Counted from the stretch's first letter, positions 1 to 12,311 are shown. The stretch: 64,000 nt of DNA from Symsagittifera roscoffensis (GCF_963678635.1 NC_087067.1:12013716-12077715), one strand, 5' to 3'. Notes: a model not told the origin generated them from the letters alone. Numbers and translations: made by a program.

Positions 1-418
1 TCCATTCTAGAATACTTTAATTTCTACTTAAAACTTTCAAAAATCAAAAGTTGCACTAATTAATGCATAAATGCTGAAACTAGTTTCAATAGCACTGACA
101 ATTTTTTAAGCATTAGTGTTCAGGTGTTACAGATGATTCACAAAATTCAATTTGAGGACTTATTAGAGTTGAAATTCCCCTACCAGTCCGGGTTACCAAG
201 CCAACGTTTGGTATGCTATTGATCTGTACAAAAACACTGAGACAAAGCCAAAGGCTTTTAGCATGCCGAGTGACGCCTCAAAATCAAAGACCAAAAACTA
301 TCAATTTTGAGCTTCTCTCAGCTCATCGTTGAAAGTTTTTTTTAGAAAAAATTTTTTAAAATATTTTTGAATACTTTTTTAACGGGAAAAAAGAAGCTCA
401 AATACTTTCCTGTTTCAG

Positions 419-877
419 CTTAGGCACGGAACAATTGATTCAGGTGCAAATATTACCGAAAGGTTGCTGGACAAAAACGATCAATATATCAGGCTTTCGA
501 AGTACGGATATCATCTAAATCTCTGGCTGAAATATTTCGACCAGACGCAATTTTTGTTTTTGGACGGAGAGAAATTCATCGAAGACAACCCCGCGATTAT
601 ATTAAGAAAAGTGGAAAAATTTCTGCAAATTTCGAACCATTTCAAAGATGAAGATTTTGGGTTTACATTAGACAAACCAGGTTTCTATTGTTATTTACGC
701 CAACAAAACGGCTGCTTGTTGAACAGAGGGAAAACTAGCTACCCTAAAAGACTTACAAAGCGCGGATTTGAGATTTTGAAAACAGAAATCGAACCAGAAC
801 TGAGACTCTTTACTGAATTGTCCTATATCAAACTGAATTGGACGGTTGGCTACGGGTGTCAAAATTTCACAATTTAG
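419..877 (+). CDS. Heparan-sulfate 3-O-sulfotransferase-like protein, terminal exon (partial)
   Basis: This is the last exon of a Golgi-type sulfotransferase that would transfer sulfate from PAPS to heparan-sulfate glucosamine. A tttcctgtttcag acceptor ends at 418, and translation from 419 is open in phase 0 to the TAG at 875-877. Visible family features are the Y-x-x-H-L-x-x-W-L-x-x-F segment, a strand reading FLFLDGEKF, the DNPAIILRKVEKFL helix, and GFYC followed 9 residues later by a second Cys, the C-terminal disulfide pair of 3-OST/NDST sulfotransferase domains. The usual basic KGRxHP loop is altered to RGKTSYPK, and the C-terminus lacks the typical FxW ending. The PAPS 5'-phosphosulfate loop would sit in upstream exons outside the window. 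I see no later exon. The family call is firm; the exact subfamily (3-OST versus NDST) is inferred. Confidence 0.75.
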   Translation, partial: LRHGTIDSGANITERLLDKNDQYIRLSKYGYHLNLWLKYFDQTQFLFLDGEKFIEDNPAIILRKVEKFLQISNHFKDEDFGFTLDKPGFYCYLRQQNGCLLNRGKTSYPKRLTKRGFEILKTEIEPELRLFTELSYIKLNWTVGYGCQNFTI

Positions 878-939
878 TACAAACAAACAGCCTGATGACG
901 CGACTGACAAATTTTTGACTACTTAGAGGAACTTAAATA

Positions 940-2096
940 GAACTTTCAACACACACGTAAACAAGACTGCTCGTATTAGGGCTATGTTCTGATTAATCCG
1001 ACTGCATTTCAATTTCTATGGAGTAATTCAAATAACAATAATTGATAAAATTTTCAAAACAAAATTGAGTTTCTTTTGAAAATAATCCCCCCGCACGCCA
1101 CGCAAAGTACAAAGTGATATGTTTTGGAGTTAGCGGAGTGTTAAATACAGTAAAGATTATGTCTAAAACCAATTTCGAGCAATTTCGAAGACAAACAAGC
1201 TCGTATATCAGAGCGAAGCCCTAAGTGTTCTGACTGCACTTTAAGGGCAGATAAGATAATTTAAGTTTGAATAATTGACAGAAAAATCAAAACAAAAATT
1301 GTTTTCAATTTTTTCGCCATTTTATCTCTTAAAGGTTATGTAATATTCAAAGTATGTGCTTGGCTTATCGTCTTGTCTTAATAAGATTATGTTTCTGGCT
1401 TCAGTTCAATTGGAAACACATCAATTTGCCGCTTACGCGCGCTATTAAAAAGCATTGTATTGGATTACACGTAATTTTACAAAAAACGATCACAGGTTAA
1501 ATATTGTTTTAAATTTGAGCTACGTTTGAGCAGGACAACAATATCTTGCAGATGCTATAAATAAAATCCGTTAAAAAAGCTTTGTTTAATAGTCGAAAAT
1601 GACTAAGTAAAAAAACAAGACTGCTCATAGCAGGACAAAGCCCTGACAATTCCAACTGCCCTTCACGGTCTATAGGATTTTGTTCTTTTTTAAAAAAAGA
1701 TGAACATTTAAAAAAAATTTAAAAATAAATTTTGTTTCGGGATTTTCTGTGAAAATCATCCCCCAGACGCTATATAAAAACGAAAGTATTTTTTTAACAT
1801 GCAGCAAAAAAAAAAGATAGACCCAATAGCATGCCTCAGTTTGGCTTGGAACAATTTCTAACACCTTTCAAATCACGGCTTAAGCGTTAATTGCAAAAAA
1901 AATATCGAGCGTTATTTATACCAAACTGGACAAACTGCCAATATTTAAACCACCATAACCTTACAAAAAATTATCAAAAGTAAAATTTATTCTCAAAATT
2001 GAGCTTTGGACAACAATACCATTTGGTTGATACAAAAAATTTGTCACAAATAGTATGTTAAAAAGTCAAAATTTGTCTGGAGAAAAAAAACACCCA
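940..2096. repeat. Degenerate copies of the GACTGCTCG / TGTTCCGACT element family
   Basis: No gene seen. Diverged fragments of a repeat that recurs at 23.4, 45.2, 50.6 and 56.9 kb begin near 952, 1193 and 1614. Each starts with a version of acaagactgctcgta, then an AGGGC..GCCCT hairpin, then a gttccgactgcc-like box. They continue with blocks such as 'cttacgcgttaa' and 'gagctcaggacaacaata' that also occur in the better copies. Order and divergence suggest old nested or tandem insertions. Confidence 0.6.
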
Positions 2097-3040
2097 GAGC
2101 GCGAATATTTTGTCACTTTCTTCAAAAATTGAAACAAAAACCTCACCAACCCGAGCATAACTTTTCTGCACTTTCTTTGAAAGTCAGAGCAGTTGAATCT
2201 CCGCTTAAACGGTAGTAGCACAAAAAATATCGCGCGTTAATTGTCCCAAATCTTTAAGCTTCCGTAACTTTACAAAACATCATCACATATAAATTGTTTT
2301 AATATTGAGCTCAGGACAACAGACTTTTCAGATGGAATTTCAAAAAACTCTGTCGTTAAAAAGTCGAGAATTCACTGATAAAAAACCACCCAGGGCATAA
2401 ATATTCCGTATTTTTTTTCAAAACAACATCATCAGTTTCAGGCACAAGAGAACGTCATTAGACCATATGGCACAGTATGAGATGTGTATGATGCAAACTA
2501 TACTATTAAATTTTATTTGTATTAATTGACAAATACTATACAGAAAAGCAATAGGCTCAAAAAAATTAAGATTGAGAGCGTTTCAATATTTTGTCACTTT
2601 CTTCAAAAGTTTTAACAAAAACCACACCAACCCGAGCATAAATTTTCTGACTTTCTTTGAAAGTCAGAGCAGTTAAATATCCTCCTAAACGATAATAGCA
2701 CAAAAAACATTGCGCGTTAATTGTCCCAAATTGGCTATCTTCAAACCTACGTAACTTTACAAAAAATCTTCACATGTAAATCGTTTTTAAAATTAAGCTC
2801 AGGACAACAAGACTTTTCAGATGGAATTTTAAAAATTCTGTCGTTAAAAAGTCGAGATTTCAATGATAAAAACCACCCAAGGCATAAATATTCCGTACTT
2901 TTTTTTTCAAAATTGGAACAATTTCATCAGTTTCAGGCCCAAAGAGAACGTCATTAGACCATCTGGCAAATTATCAGATGTCTATGAATATATATTATTT
3001 TATTAATCGACAAATACTATAAAGAAAAGCAATTAAGCTC
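2097..3040. repeat. Two-unit direct repeat, period about 480 bp
   Basis: Unit 1 (about 2097-2576) and unit 2 (about 2577-3040) share, in order, 'attttgtcactttcttcaaaa', 'accaacccgagcataa', 'gaaagtcagagcagtt', 'gcgcgttaattgtcccaaat', 'ggaatttnaaaaanctctgtcgttaaaaagtcgag' (interrupted matches) and 'gagaacgtcattagacca'. The units derive from the same element family as the preceding region. The short open frames here are not convincing genes. Confidence 0.65.
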
Positions 3041-3734
3041 AATAGAAAGCTCACAGGCGATAATTGGGAGCGTTTCACGAAAGGAAAATTCATCACAGAT
3101 CAATTTTCACTCCCAGCAATCAAACATTAATGACTTTAACATGCGTGGGATTCAGCTGAAAAGGTTCAACTGAATTTTTAATCAACAATTCCTGGTCAAT
3201 TTAGCAGGCGACGATTGATCGTTTTTCTAATTGTGACGAACTTTTGCCATTTCAACAGAAGTATTGATCAATTCTTTCAAAGTTTTGATAAAAAACCGTA
3301 GAGGCTCCGAGCTTATAGTTTAAAGGGATCTAAACGCCCTATAGGAAAAGGAAGGAGATTCTCATATCATTTCTGAAAAAGGTAAGTTTTGGTTCATCGA
3401 CTCGAGAAGACTGCTCGTATCAAGGGGAAGCCCTGAACTTTCTGACTGTGCTTGAGCGTATTCAAATTCGTTTTTGAAAACTTCATACAAAAATTTTAAA
3501 AAAAAACGTCAAATAGCCACAATAAAAGTCCAGAAATATAATCAAAGGCCATTAATGAAAATTCAAAAAAGGAATAACAAGCGGCAACTGATACGACAAA
3601 ACTTGACTAGAAAACTTGCACCAAAAATGTAATCACCGTCAGGAAAATTTTGAAATATTTTTTCTATTCTAAACCAAGAAGAAGTTTTAGCTAAAAATTC
3701 TATTCTTAGAATATTATTTGATCCGGAACGAACC
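3041..3734. other. Non-coding interval
   Basis: No supportable gene. A short fragment of the aagactgctcgtatca module lies near 3409-3470. The remainder is AT-rich with no clear repeats. Confidence 0.5.
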
Positions 3735-4185
3735 ATTACATTTATGTTTCCCTTGAAACGACCTCAAAATAGGTCCTTACACTTAAAATATATAAGCAGA
3801 ATTCCTTAAAATCGAATAAAATGTTTAATTGGAAAAAATATATGTCATTATACGAGGTCGAGACTAATAAAAACACAACTTGCCGGAGTAATTCATGCAC
3901 TGAAAACAACTGCGTTAAAACTTGCGTATGAAAAATAAATTTAACGATGTGGTAACTAGGCGGACAAAACATAAGCAGACAAACAGTACGCCGACGTTCT
4001 TTGGAAAATAATGTTTCCAGATTGAAAAAAAATTCCTGGTCAGATTCGAACCCACAAATGTTGCCGTTCTAGGCGTATTTTCCATCTCCAGGCTAAGTGA
4101 TTCAAAGGGTTCTGTTAAACAAATTGTTAACATGAGAAGCAGTATATATTTCCAATTGATAACGCTTGCTAATCGCAAGCGTAAT
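3735..4185 (-). repeat. Hairpin-ended repeat with tRNA-like segment, copy 1
   Basis: Matches 5862-6378 over most of its length: 'cccttgaaacgacctcaaaat' at one end, a tRNA-like block in the middle, 'gttaaacaaattgttaac', and a perfect 21-nt hairpin (8-bp arms ACGCTTGC/GCAAGCGT, loop TAATC) at 4162-4182. On the minus strand 4033-4105 holds a B-box-like GGTTCGAATCT preceded by an anticodon-arm-like GCCTAGAACGGC and an A-box-like TAGCCTGGAGATGG. This is consistent with a tRNA-derived SINE, but the tRNA-like part is internal rather than at the end. Confidence 0.55.
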
Positions 4186-5861
4186 TAAATCAGTTTGATC
4201 AGGACAATCCTAGATTGATTTAAATTTGACAATCATTTATTTATTAGGCTTAAAAAAAGTTTGTTGCATTTTACTTAAATATATGAAGTTCGAGCGAAAA
4301 ACATTGTCTCGGTTAGCTTAGTTAACTCAAACCGTTATAGCTCATTGATGAACTATCACAAACATGACAACGTTTTTGAGCCATCACAACGTTTTTGAGC
4401 CTTTTGAGAGTCACTAGGTTTCAGATAGTAAAGAAGTTTGGATCAAAACTGATACCAAAAATTTGGATTATTTATCGAGAAAAACACCAAGAGCACAAAA
4501 CTTCTGTTGCTTTTTTTCGGAAACCGAAAAAAATATATAAATCAGATAAAAGCGGATGCATATTTAGCAAACTTTGAACTGAGTTCATTTTGTTTTAATT
4601 GGGATATCATCAAATTGAGTCTACGTTTGACCCTTCCTAAACTTACGCGAACAATTTAGAACCATAGTTTATCATGTTTCTTATTTTTTTTTTGGATGGT
4701 ACGACCAATAATTGAAGAGTCGCACTACCAAAAAATCTTTTATTTAACAAACAGGATATTCTATTGTTATAAGCTATTATAAACTGTCCAAACAAGATTA
4801 GATGGGGCAAGGTGGAATCGAAACCGAAAATGAAATCAACCGACAATCAGTTATTAAAATGGAGCAATTGCCAAACTAATTTTTCAAGCCGCTTTCTGTC
4901 CAATTTTTAATAATACTCAATTTGGATAACCTGAAGATTTTTTGGCGCATTTAGCTTTTCGAGCATGAGTATTACCACCCAATTAATTAACAAAATGATG
5001 GTCTGTTGTTCCAAATTGTTCAAGCAAGATTAAGAAGGGACAAAAAAGGACTCAAAGCCGTAAATTGTACTTAACAAAATAAATATAATTTTTAAAGGAT
5101 ATGAAGTCAGGAAAATTTGTTTAAAAAACAACTTAAGCTTTTCTCATTTTTCTGATAATTTTGGAAAAAAACTATCAAATAGCTTTTAACTGACATCAGA
5201 GGAACGTTGGAAAGATCTAAGTTTCTCCCTGATACGCGTAGTTTTGTTTGACTTTCCCGAGGACCATAAAATTTGGTGTCAGAAGATATTAGGGGTAATC
5301 GCATAAGTAAATGAGCTTTCCAGAAAGCGTTCTTTGAATTGAACCCAAAATCTCAAATATGGAAAGGTAGTTTTCGAGAATAATCAAAAAGTTTATAAAA
5401 CGGTCAGAAGTAAAACATTTGACTATTCCGAGGGCCATAAGTTATAAATTTGGCCATGAATGTGTGTAGAAAAATTTATGCTTTTGGCTTCTCAAAAGCA
5501 GCGATTTATGCAAAAGGGTTCTCAAGCAGCGAGAATTTTGAAATCCTTCTTTTCATTGAAACTAAAAACGCAAATTTAGAAAACAAATTAAACAAAAATG
5601 TGAATCAAATTATCTCGTACAGATTTTTCGACGGCTGTAGACAGAGGGGTCAAGTAAAAAGAGACTCTAAGGGAGTATAAAGGCGCACAAGAGAGTAGGT
5701 GATCTTTCATTTAGTTGCCCTTTTTAGGAATCAGTATACGTTTCTGAGAAAAAAACTTTTTCCAACGAATTTGGATATACTTTTCTGATGAAAAAAAAAT
5801 GAAATGTCAACAAACCGATTGGTAAATATACAAACAATTTGAAAAATGCAGAAGGCAGTGT
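4186..5861. other. Non-coding AT-rich interval
   Basis: No gene recognised. A short duplicated phrase, 'tttgact(a/t)tcccgagg(a/g)ccataa', occurs near 5247 and 5419. Small open frames show no domain signature and no conserved second copy in the window. Confidence 0.5.
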
Positions 5862-6378
5862 TGAAGTTGTGATTCCCTTGAAACGACTCAAAATTAGGTT
5901 CTTAAGTCAATAAAAACAGACCGAAATAAATTTTGTGCCGACGATTTTCTTAAGCGAAACAGAAAAAAAAAACAAAGAAGGAAATACAAAATCAAGGTAA
6001 GTAAAATTACAAAATGAGGAGTAAATCAAACACTAAAACAACATTACATAAAATTATGCGCAGCAAAAAAAAAACAGATTTCAAGACGTGACAACTAAGC
6101 CGAAAAAAAAGCAGACAAATAATTGGCCGACAATTTTAATTGATGCAGTATATTTACCGTTTAAAAAAAACACAAGTCCTGGTCAGATACGAACCCAGGA
6201 CTTTTGCCGTTGGAGGCATATTCGTTACATCCAGGCCAAGTTAGCCGGGAACGCAATCAAATTTGAATTCAATATGAACCAAGATACAAGTAATTCAAAT
6301 AATTCTGTTAATCAAATTGTTAACCCGAAAAAAGTGTATATTCCAGTTTGATGACGCTTGCTAATCGCAAGCGTAAAA
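5862..6378 (-). repeat. Hairpin-ended repeat with tRNA-like segment, copy 2
   Basis: Second copy of the repeat at 3735-4185. The minus-strand tRNA-like block is 6174-6250 with a B-box-like GGTTCGTATCT, an A-box-like TTGGCCTGGATG and a GCCTCCAACGGC anticodon-arm-like segment. The terminal hairpin at 6354-6374 is identical in all 21 bases to copy 1, while the rest has diverged substantially. Confidence 0.55.
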
Positions 6379-6651
6379 ATGTTTCAAGAACAGATTTCAT
6401 GAAACAAAATAAATATTGGGTGGGAGCGGCTCATGTGCGAAGAGCCGAATAAGCAACATACATTATCAGCCAATAAGATATGAGTAGTCAGAAAATTATC
6501 AGAAGAAACCAAAAATGTTGTGATTCTTTTGATTTTCGGTTGAAAACAGTACAAATTTGTCCAGTCAGAACGGCAAAAAGAGCAGAATCTGATGGTTTAA
6601 AACGCTTGCGCATGAGAAGATTCAGTCCCCCAGTATTATCTCTATTATAGA
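6379..6651. other. Non-coding interval
   Basis: No gene or clear repeat seen between the hairpin repeat and the following TIR element. Confidence 0.4.
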
Positions 6652-7186
6652 GAGTTGCAAAAAGTTCGGACAGACAGAATTGATTAAAAAGAGCAACTGT
6701 CTAGACATCAACGGAAATTAAAACTGAAATAAACATAACGTCGAAAGTTCATAAACCAGAGTTTTGTTCGAAAATTATAACCACGGCGGGCAATTGCATC
6801 CAAAGCGTCGAATAGTAAACCTTGAAAGAGGAAAACTTCTGCTCAGGGTGGCTATTGTTTTTCTGCGATTAGTTTCCCAATTTTAAATGATTTGATCATC
6901 TTCACTGCCGTTTGTTTTTTTTTGGTGCGCCTTAATCTGTTTTTTTTTCTGTGTTTCGGTTTCTAACTAATTTTGCTAACTGTTTTACAGTAAAATCTGG
7001 ATGTTCATTGCAATATTTAAAAATTAGGCTAGCATAATCTTCGGATATCCAACGGTCTTGCATTTTGAGTTTGGCCTGACTAAAAATTCAAGGTTGTTCG
7101 GCTTCAGATTTTGCATGCAAAAAAGCGTCGAAAAGCACTGATTGCACATTTTAATTAATTCGGTCTGTCCGAACTTTTTGCTACTA
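6652..7186 (-). mobile_element. Decayed Tc1/mariner-like element with TIRs
   Basis: Inverted repeats flank about 535 bp: gttgcaaaaagttcggacag at 6654 and its complement gtccgaactttttgc at 7167-7181, with TA-rich flanks. On the minus strand (about 7074 down to 6932) a frame encodes a helix-turn-helix-like segment including WISEDYASLIFKYCNEHPDF and TVKQLAKLVRNR, ending at a premature TAA. A GAPKK phrase just beyond resembles the linker after the N-terminal HTH in Tc1-like transposases. No catalytic DDE/D part remains, so this is an internally deleted, non-autonomous relic. The superfamily is inferred from TIR style and HTH. Confidence 0.5.
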
Positions 7187-7798
7187 ATTATACGCAATAG
7201 TTTTCAAAATTTTCATCAAGTTGAGCAATAAAAACCTTCATTCAAGTTATTTAGGTTTGTGAAAAATGAGAAACTTTTTTGAACGGTTTTCAAATCAATT
7301 CAAAAGTTTAACGTTTTTTTTTTCATTTGTTCTTGATCACAGTTGTTTCATGATGTATATAATTTAAGTCTTTTGACCACCAAAATTTCAGCACATTACT
7401 TTAGTTTCATGATTTATTTAGAAGAATTCTATTTCACTTACTGCGGGGTTCATTCAACTAATATAAAGGGATCTCTATGAAACTTTTGTTTCGTGGTAAA
7501 AGTTTGTGTTCTAATGAACCAAAGAGTGACAAGACATCTCACTTTTAAAGATTTTCGACAGAAACAAGTTTTAAAATTTTTTATAATAGATTATAAATGA
7601 TTAAAAGTGATTATAAGAGATTTTTGGAAAAAATACAATCAATTATATTTGATTAAAATTTATTATGAAGTCACGAAAAATGAATACATTATAATGGATT
7701 AGAAATCGTTTAAATTTTTAATTTGGCGCTTATAATCCATAATTTTTTTGATAGAAGTACAATTATAATTGTAATAAAATCGATTAATTTCTCTTTTT
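7187..7798. other. AT-rich interval with clustered ATTATAATCGATTA-like words
   Basis: No gene. From about 7580 to 7800, and again inside the tandem unit at 7940-8035, the sequence is dominated by 'gattataaatgatta' and 'aatcgatta' words, a degenerate low-complexity repeat. Confidence 0.5.
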
Positions 7799-10369
7799 AC
7801 TGAGTGCGGGTGCCTGGTTGATTCGACACGTCTAATATTTTATCGGGTTTGTATAAAACAGCAGGACTCAATTTACGTATTTTGAGTGCAGTTTTCGATC
7901 TTTTAACACAGTATACATTAGTCGCAATGAGGTTCCAATAATCATAATAATCGATTAGAATGTATTTTTATGATCTGTCTATATCAAATTCTAAAATAAT
8001 CGATTACAATCGATTAATAACCGATTGTAAAGCAAAAAAGCAGAAATCAATTTAACCCATTTGAAAACGGTTCAAAACAAGTATCTTGTATATCCAATTA
8101 TTTTTTTATACTTACCACTGCAAAAAAATATGAACTAACCAATCATGACCCTTAATTAAAACTTAGAATAGTTTTTAAGGCTGAAACTACTTATAGTTTC
8201 AGCCAGAAAAGAATAAAACTAACTAAGAAAGAAGTTGCTCTTCCTCTCCTCCAACCTCGCAAGAATACCAGTATATACCAGATCTATTGAGACCAGGAGG
8301 AAATACAAAAGCAAAGTTAGGATCAGAATTAGACTAAGAAGTTGCACGAATCTATCCCGCCCAAAATAGGATACCGTGATAAACAGACCGTGATCCCTAT
8401 CCAAAATTACTCCATGAGAAAGCCACCCCGGACGTAAACTCACATTTTAATAAAAATCCTAAAACCGCCCCTGCATAAGGCAAAAATTTACTATTCTCAC
8501 AGTTGCTCTTTCTGACAAAACTATTTCTCACAAATGCAATGAAAAAACTCGTGTGTAGAATTTGTTCAAATTTCCAAAAAAAAATGAAGAATATCTATGC
8601 TCAAAAAATCAATTTTATGGGGCAACGAGTGATTTTACATGGTTAATTATGAAGACAAAATATAGGGGGTGAATCTAGGCTTTTCTCGAGGGTGGTGGGG
8701 GGGGGGGCGGATTTTCAAAACAAAATGAGTTTATCGTCGACCTTTTTTTAGATCCACCAAATTGACTTTTTGAGCTCTCTAAGTCACCTTAAAAACCCTG
8801 TTTTCACTACCAAATTCTGCTTGAAAAAAAAAACAGTCCAAAAAGACGTTTAAAGTCTTTTTTTTGAAAATTTTGACCAACAAATCGCTTTTTTTTGGCG
8901 CTCGCTCCTCCTCAAAATTAGTATATTTTGGCAACCAAGTTAGGTCTTTTTACTTTTTCAGACCGAAAATCAAAATTTCAACGTCTTGAACCGTAACTAT
9001 TTTGATTGGCTAGAAAACACCAATGAAGTTTCAGCACCGTCTCAAAATGTTTTGTTCACAATTCTGCATCGACTTATAAAAAGGCCGAGCTGGCCAAAAA
9101 TATAGATTATTTGGTTAACTATTTATTTGTATTTTACAAACAGGGCGCAGACTTGACAGAAGAAATAGCACACCATAAGAAATATCACAGAAGAAATAGC
9201 AGACCAAAAAACAACTCAAGAAAAAAATGACTACCCTCATATTTGCTCGGCCTCGTTCAAAATCGGCTAAAGAGGTCACATTTGCATAAGCCAAACAAAA
9301 TCAATGTTTTGTTCTCAGCATTGTTTTTTTGAATAAACCAAATTTGAAAAATTAGGATATTGGGACGTATTAATTAAAAAGGACCCCAAGGCGCCTTTAG
9401 ACAAATTTAGGGTCTGTCAGCCAAAACCGGATATCTCAAAAAAGTACAAAAAGGGCTTTCTTCGGTTCAGCAGGGGGTCAAATCCATGAAGAGCGTACGC
9501 CAGGCTTGTTAACTATATGCTTCCTTTTGCAAATTCGGGGTCAATTCGTAACAAGGTACAAAATTTGTGCTTAAATGTTCAACTCTTTCTTTATAGGTGT
9601 TCCAAATTCTTACAAGTTTCTATAGCGAGGCACATAAATATTAAAATCCGTAGCGTTTCTGTCCCACCAAAAGCGGTTGTCTTAAGAGCTGTTGTCTTAC
9701 TTACCGGATGCCTCTAAAACACCGCATCTGATCCGGTGGGGGCCTAAAAAATTAGACGACAAGAAATTAGACGACCGTAAAGAAACAGAATTTACGGACA
9801 ACCAGTATTTACTCAGTCAAAAATTAGTTTAATTCTGTTATTGTTTCAATTGGACAAGCAGTATTTACTCAGCCAAAAAAAAATTAAGTCTGTAAATAAA
9901 TTTCACGCAATCTGCTCGCAAGTTATTTTCTCAATTGGACAACAGTATTAACTCAGCTAAAAGATTATTTAAGGCTGTAAACAAATTTCTCGCAAGTTAT
10001 TGTCTTAATTCCGTTATTTTCTGGTTGTCTAATTTGCTTGTCGTCTAATTTCCTAAACACCGGTCCGGTCTGATAGGTCTTCATGCAGTTGTGTGCTAAC
10101 ATAGAAAAGGTGCTAGGGTTTGTAGGAGACCGGTTTTTTAAGAGACTCAGAACAATTATGAGGTGTGATAGCTAACTTCAAACGTGTTTTTGATGATTAG
10201 CGACCGCTTGCTCCTCCGCTGCGCTTCATTTCAACACGAGTGTTATTGTGCGCGTAAATCTTTCTTTTGCCGCTAATTTGGAATGTTGTGTTTTTGAAGC
10301 TGACAGTTTTGTTGACAAATCGTGAGATAATTGGCTTAATTGGGGAAGCTTGGCTCCCTTTCTTTTTTT
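7799..10369. repeat. Tandem array unit 1 (about 2.6 kb)
   Basis: First of three direct units. It begins at 'actgagtgcgggtgcctgg' and ends at 'ggggaagcttggctccc'. Relative to units 2 and 3 it lacks about 44 bp just after the start ('gattcgac' joined to 'acgtctaata'). It contains, in order, AT-rich sequence, a hAT-like block (about 8665-9505), a conserved 'ttgttaactatatgcttcc' stretch, and the palindrome-bounded minisatellite element (9748-10052). Open frames at 8219-8443 (-) and 9517-9717 (+) recur in the other units but have no recognisable domain. I treat them as chance frames inside repeats. Confidence 0.85.
9748..10052. mobile_element. Foldback element carrying a minisatellite, unit 1
   Basis: Terminal inverted repeats aaattagacgacaag..attagacgacc (left) and ggttgtctaatttgcttgtcgtctaattt (right, quoted only to show the two blocks; each arm is 28-30 bp) enclose three copies of a 55-85 bp repeat starting 'ggacaaccagtatttactca'. 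CTAA lies on both sides and could be a 4-bp target duplication. Confidence 0.6.
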
Positions 10370-12311
10370 ATTGAGTGCGTGTGCCTGGTTGATTCGACCC
10401 TTCATGTGGTTATATCAACAGTTTTGAGCCGTTTAAAAGACACGTCTTATATTTTATCGGGTTTGTATAAAACAGCAGGACTCAATTTACGTATTTTGAG
10501 TGCAGTTTTCGATCTTTCAACACAGGATACATTAGTCGCAATGAGGTTCCAATAATAATAATAATCGATTAGAATGTATTTTCATGATCTTCTTGAAAAA
10601 AAAACAGGCCAAAAAGACGTTTAAAGTCTTTTTTTTTTTTGAAAATTTTGACCAAAAAATTGCTTTTTTTGGCGCGCGCTCCTCCTCAAAATTAGTATAT
10701 TTTGGCAACCAAGTTAGTTCTTTTTACTTATTCAGACCAAAAATCAAAACTTCAACGTCTTGAACCGTAACTATTATGATTGGCTAGAAAACACCAATGA
10801 AGTTTCAGCACCGTCTCAAAATGTTTTATTCACAATTCTGCATCAACTTATAAAAAGGCCAAGCTGGCCAAAAATATAGATTGTTTGGTTAACTATTTTT
10901 TTGTTTTTTTGCAAACAGGGCGCAGACTTGACAGAAGAAAAAGCACACCATAAGAAATATCACAGAAGAAATAGCAGACCAAAAAACAGTTCAAGAAAAA
11001 AATGACTACCCTTAGATTTGCTCGGCCTCGTTCAAAATCGGCTAAAGAGGTCACAATTGCATAACCCAAACAAAATCAATGTTTTGTTCTCTGCATTGTT
11101 GTTTTCAATAAACCAAATTTGAAAAATTAGGATATTGGGACGTATTAATTAAAAAGGACCCCAAGGCGCCTTTAGACAAATTTAGGGTCAGTCAGCCAAA
11201 ACCGGATATCTCAAAAAAGTACAAAAATGGCTTTCTTCGGTTCAGCAGGGGGTCCAATCCATGAAGAGTGTACGCCAGGATTGTTAACTATATGCTTCCT
11301 TTTGCAAATTCGGGGTCAATTCGTAACAAGGTACAAAATTCGTGCTTAAATGTTCAACTCTTTCTTTATAGGTGTTCCAAATTCTTACAAGTTTCTATAG
11401 CGAGGCACATAAATAACAAAATCTGTAGCGTTTCTGTCCCACCAAAAGCGGTCGTCTTAAGAGCTGTTGTCCTAATTACCGGATGCCTTTAAAACACCGC
11501 ATCTGATCCGGTGGGGGCCTAAGAAATTAGACGACAAGAAATTAGACGACCGTAAAGAAACAGAATTTACGGACAACCAGTATTTACTCAGTCAAAAATT
11601 AGTTTAATTCTGTTATTGTTTCAATTGGACAACCAGTATTTACTCAGTCAAAAATCAGTTTAATTCTGTTATTGTTTCAATTGGACAACCAGTATTTACT
11701 CAGTCAAAAATTAGTTAAATTCTGTTATTGTTTCAATTGGACAAGCAGTATTTACTCAGCCAAAAGTTAGTTTAATTCTTTTATTGTCTCAATTGGACAA
11801 GCGGTATTTACTCAGCCAAAAAAAAATTAAGTCTGTAAATAAATTTCACGCATTTTGCTCGCAAGTTATTGTCTCAATTGGACAACAGTATTAACTCAGC
11901 TAAAAAATTATTTAAGGCTGTAAACAAATTTTACGCAAGTTATTGTCTTAATTCCGTTATTTTCTGGTTGTCTAATTTGCTTGTCGTCTAAATTCCTAAA
12001 CCCCGGTCCGTCTGATAGGTCTTCATGCAGTTGTGTGCTAACATAGAAAAGGTACTAGGGATTGTAGGAGACCGGTTTTTTAAGAAACTCAGAACAATTA
12101 TGAGGTGTGATAGCTAACTTCAAACGTGTTTTTGATGGTTAGCGACCGCTTGCTCCTCCGCTGCGCTTCAATTCAACACGAGTGTTATTGTGCGCGTAAA
12201 ATTTTCTTTTGCCGCAAGTTTGGACTGTTGTGTTTTTGAAGCTGATAGTTTTGTTGACAAATCGTGAGATAATTGGCTTAATTTGGGAAGCTTGGCTCCC
12301 TTTCTTTTTTT
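10370..12311. repeat. Tandem array unit 2, internally deleted (about 1.9 kb)
   Basis: Same order as unit 1, but 'catgatct' (about 10587) is joined directly to 'tcttgaaaaaaaaacaggcc', removing the equivalent of about 7976-8818 (roughly 840 bp) across a TCT microhomology. Its minisatellite is the longest of the three. Confidence 0.85.
11523..11995. mobile_element. Foldback element carrying a minisatellite, unit 2
   Basis: Same inverted-repeat ends as at 9748-10052, with six internal repeats beginning near 11572, 11628, 11684, 11740, 11796 and 11880. The first four have a 56-bp period; the last two are longer variants. CTAA flanks both ends. Confidence 0.6.

Noticed and set aside
4033-4105. Functional tRNA gene on the minus strand
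   Set aside because: The acceptor stem does not close, the anticodon arm is imperfect and the block sits inside a dispersed repeat with a second diverged copy.
8219-8443. 74-codon minus-strand frame repeated at 12774-12998, membrane-like
   Set aside because: It lies wholly inside the tandem repeat unit, has no domain, and unit 2 lacks it. Conservation is explained by recent array duplication.
9517-9717. Frame present in all three array units (9517, 11268, 14067)
   Set aside because: Near-identical DNA from tandem duplication would preserve any chance frame. No homology recognised and no codon-specific pattern of change.
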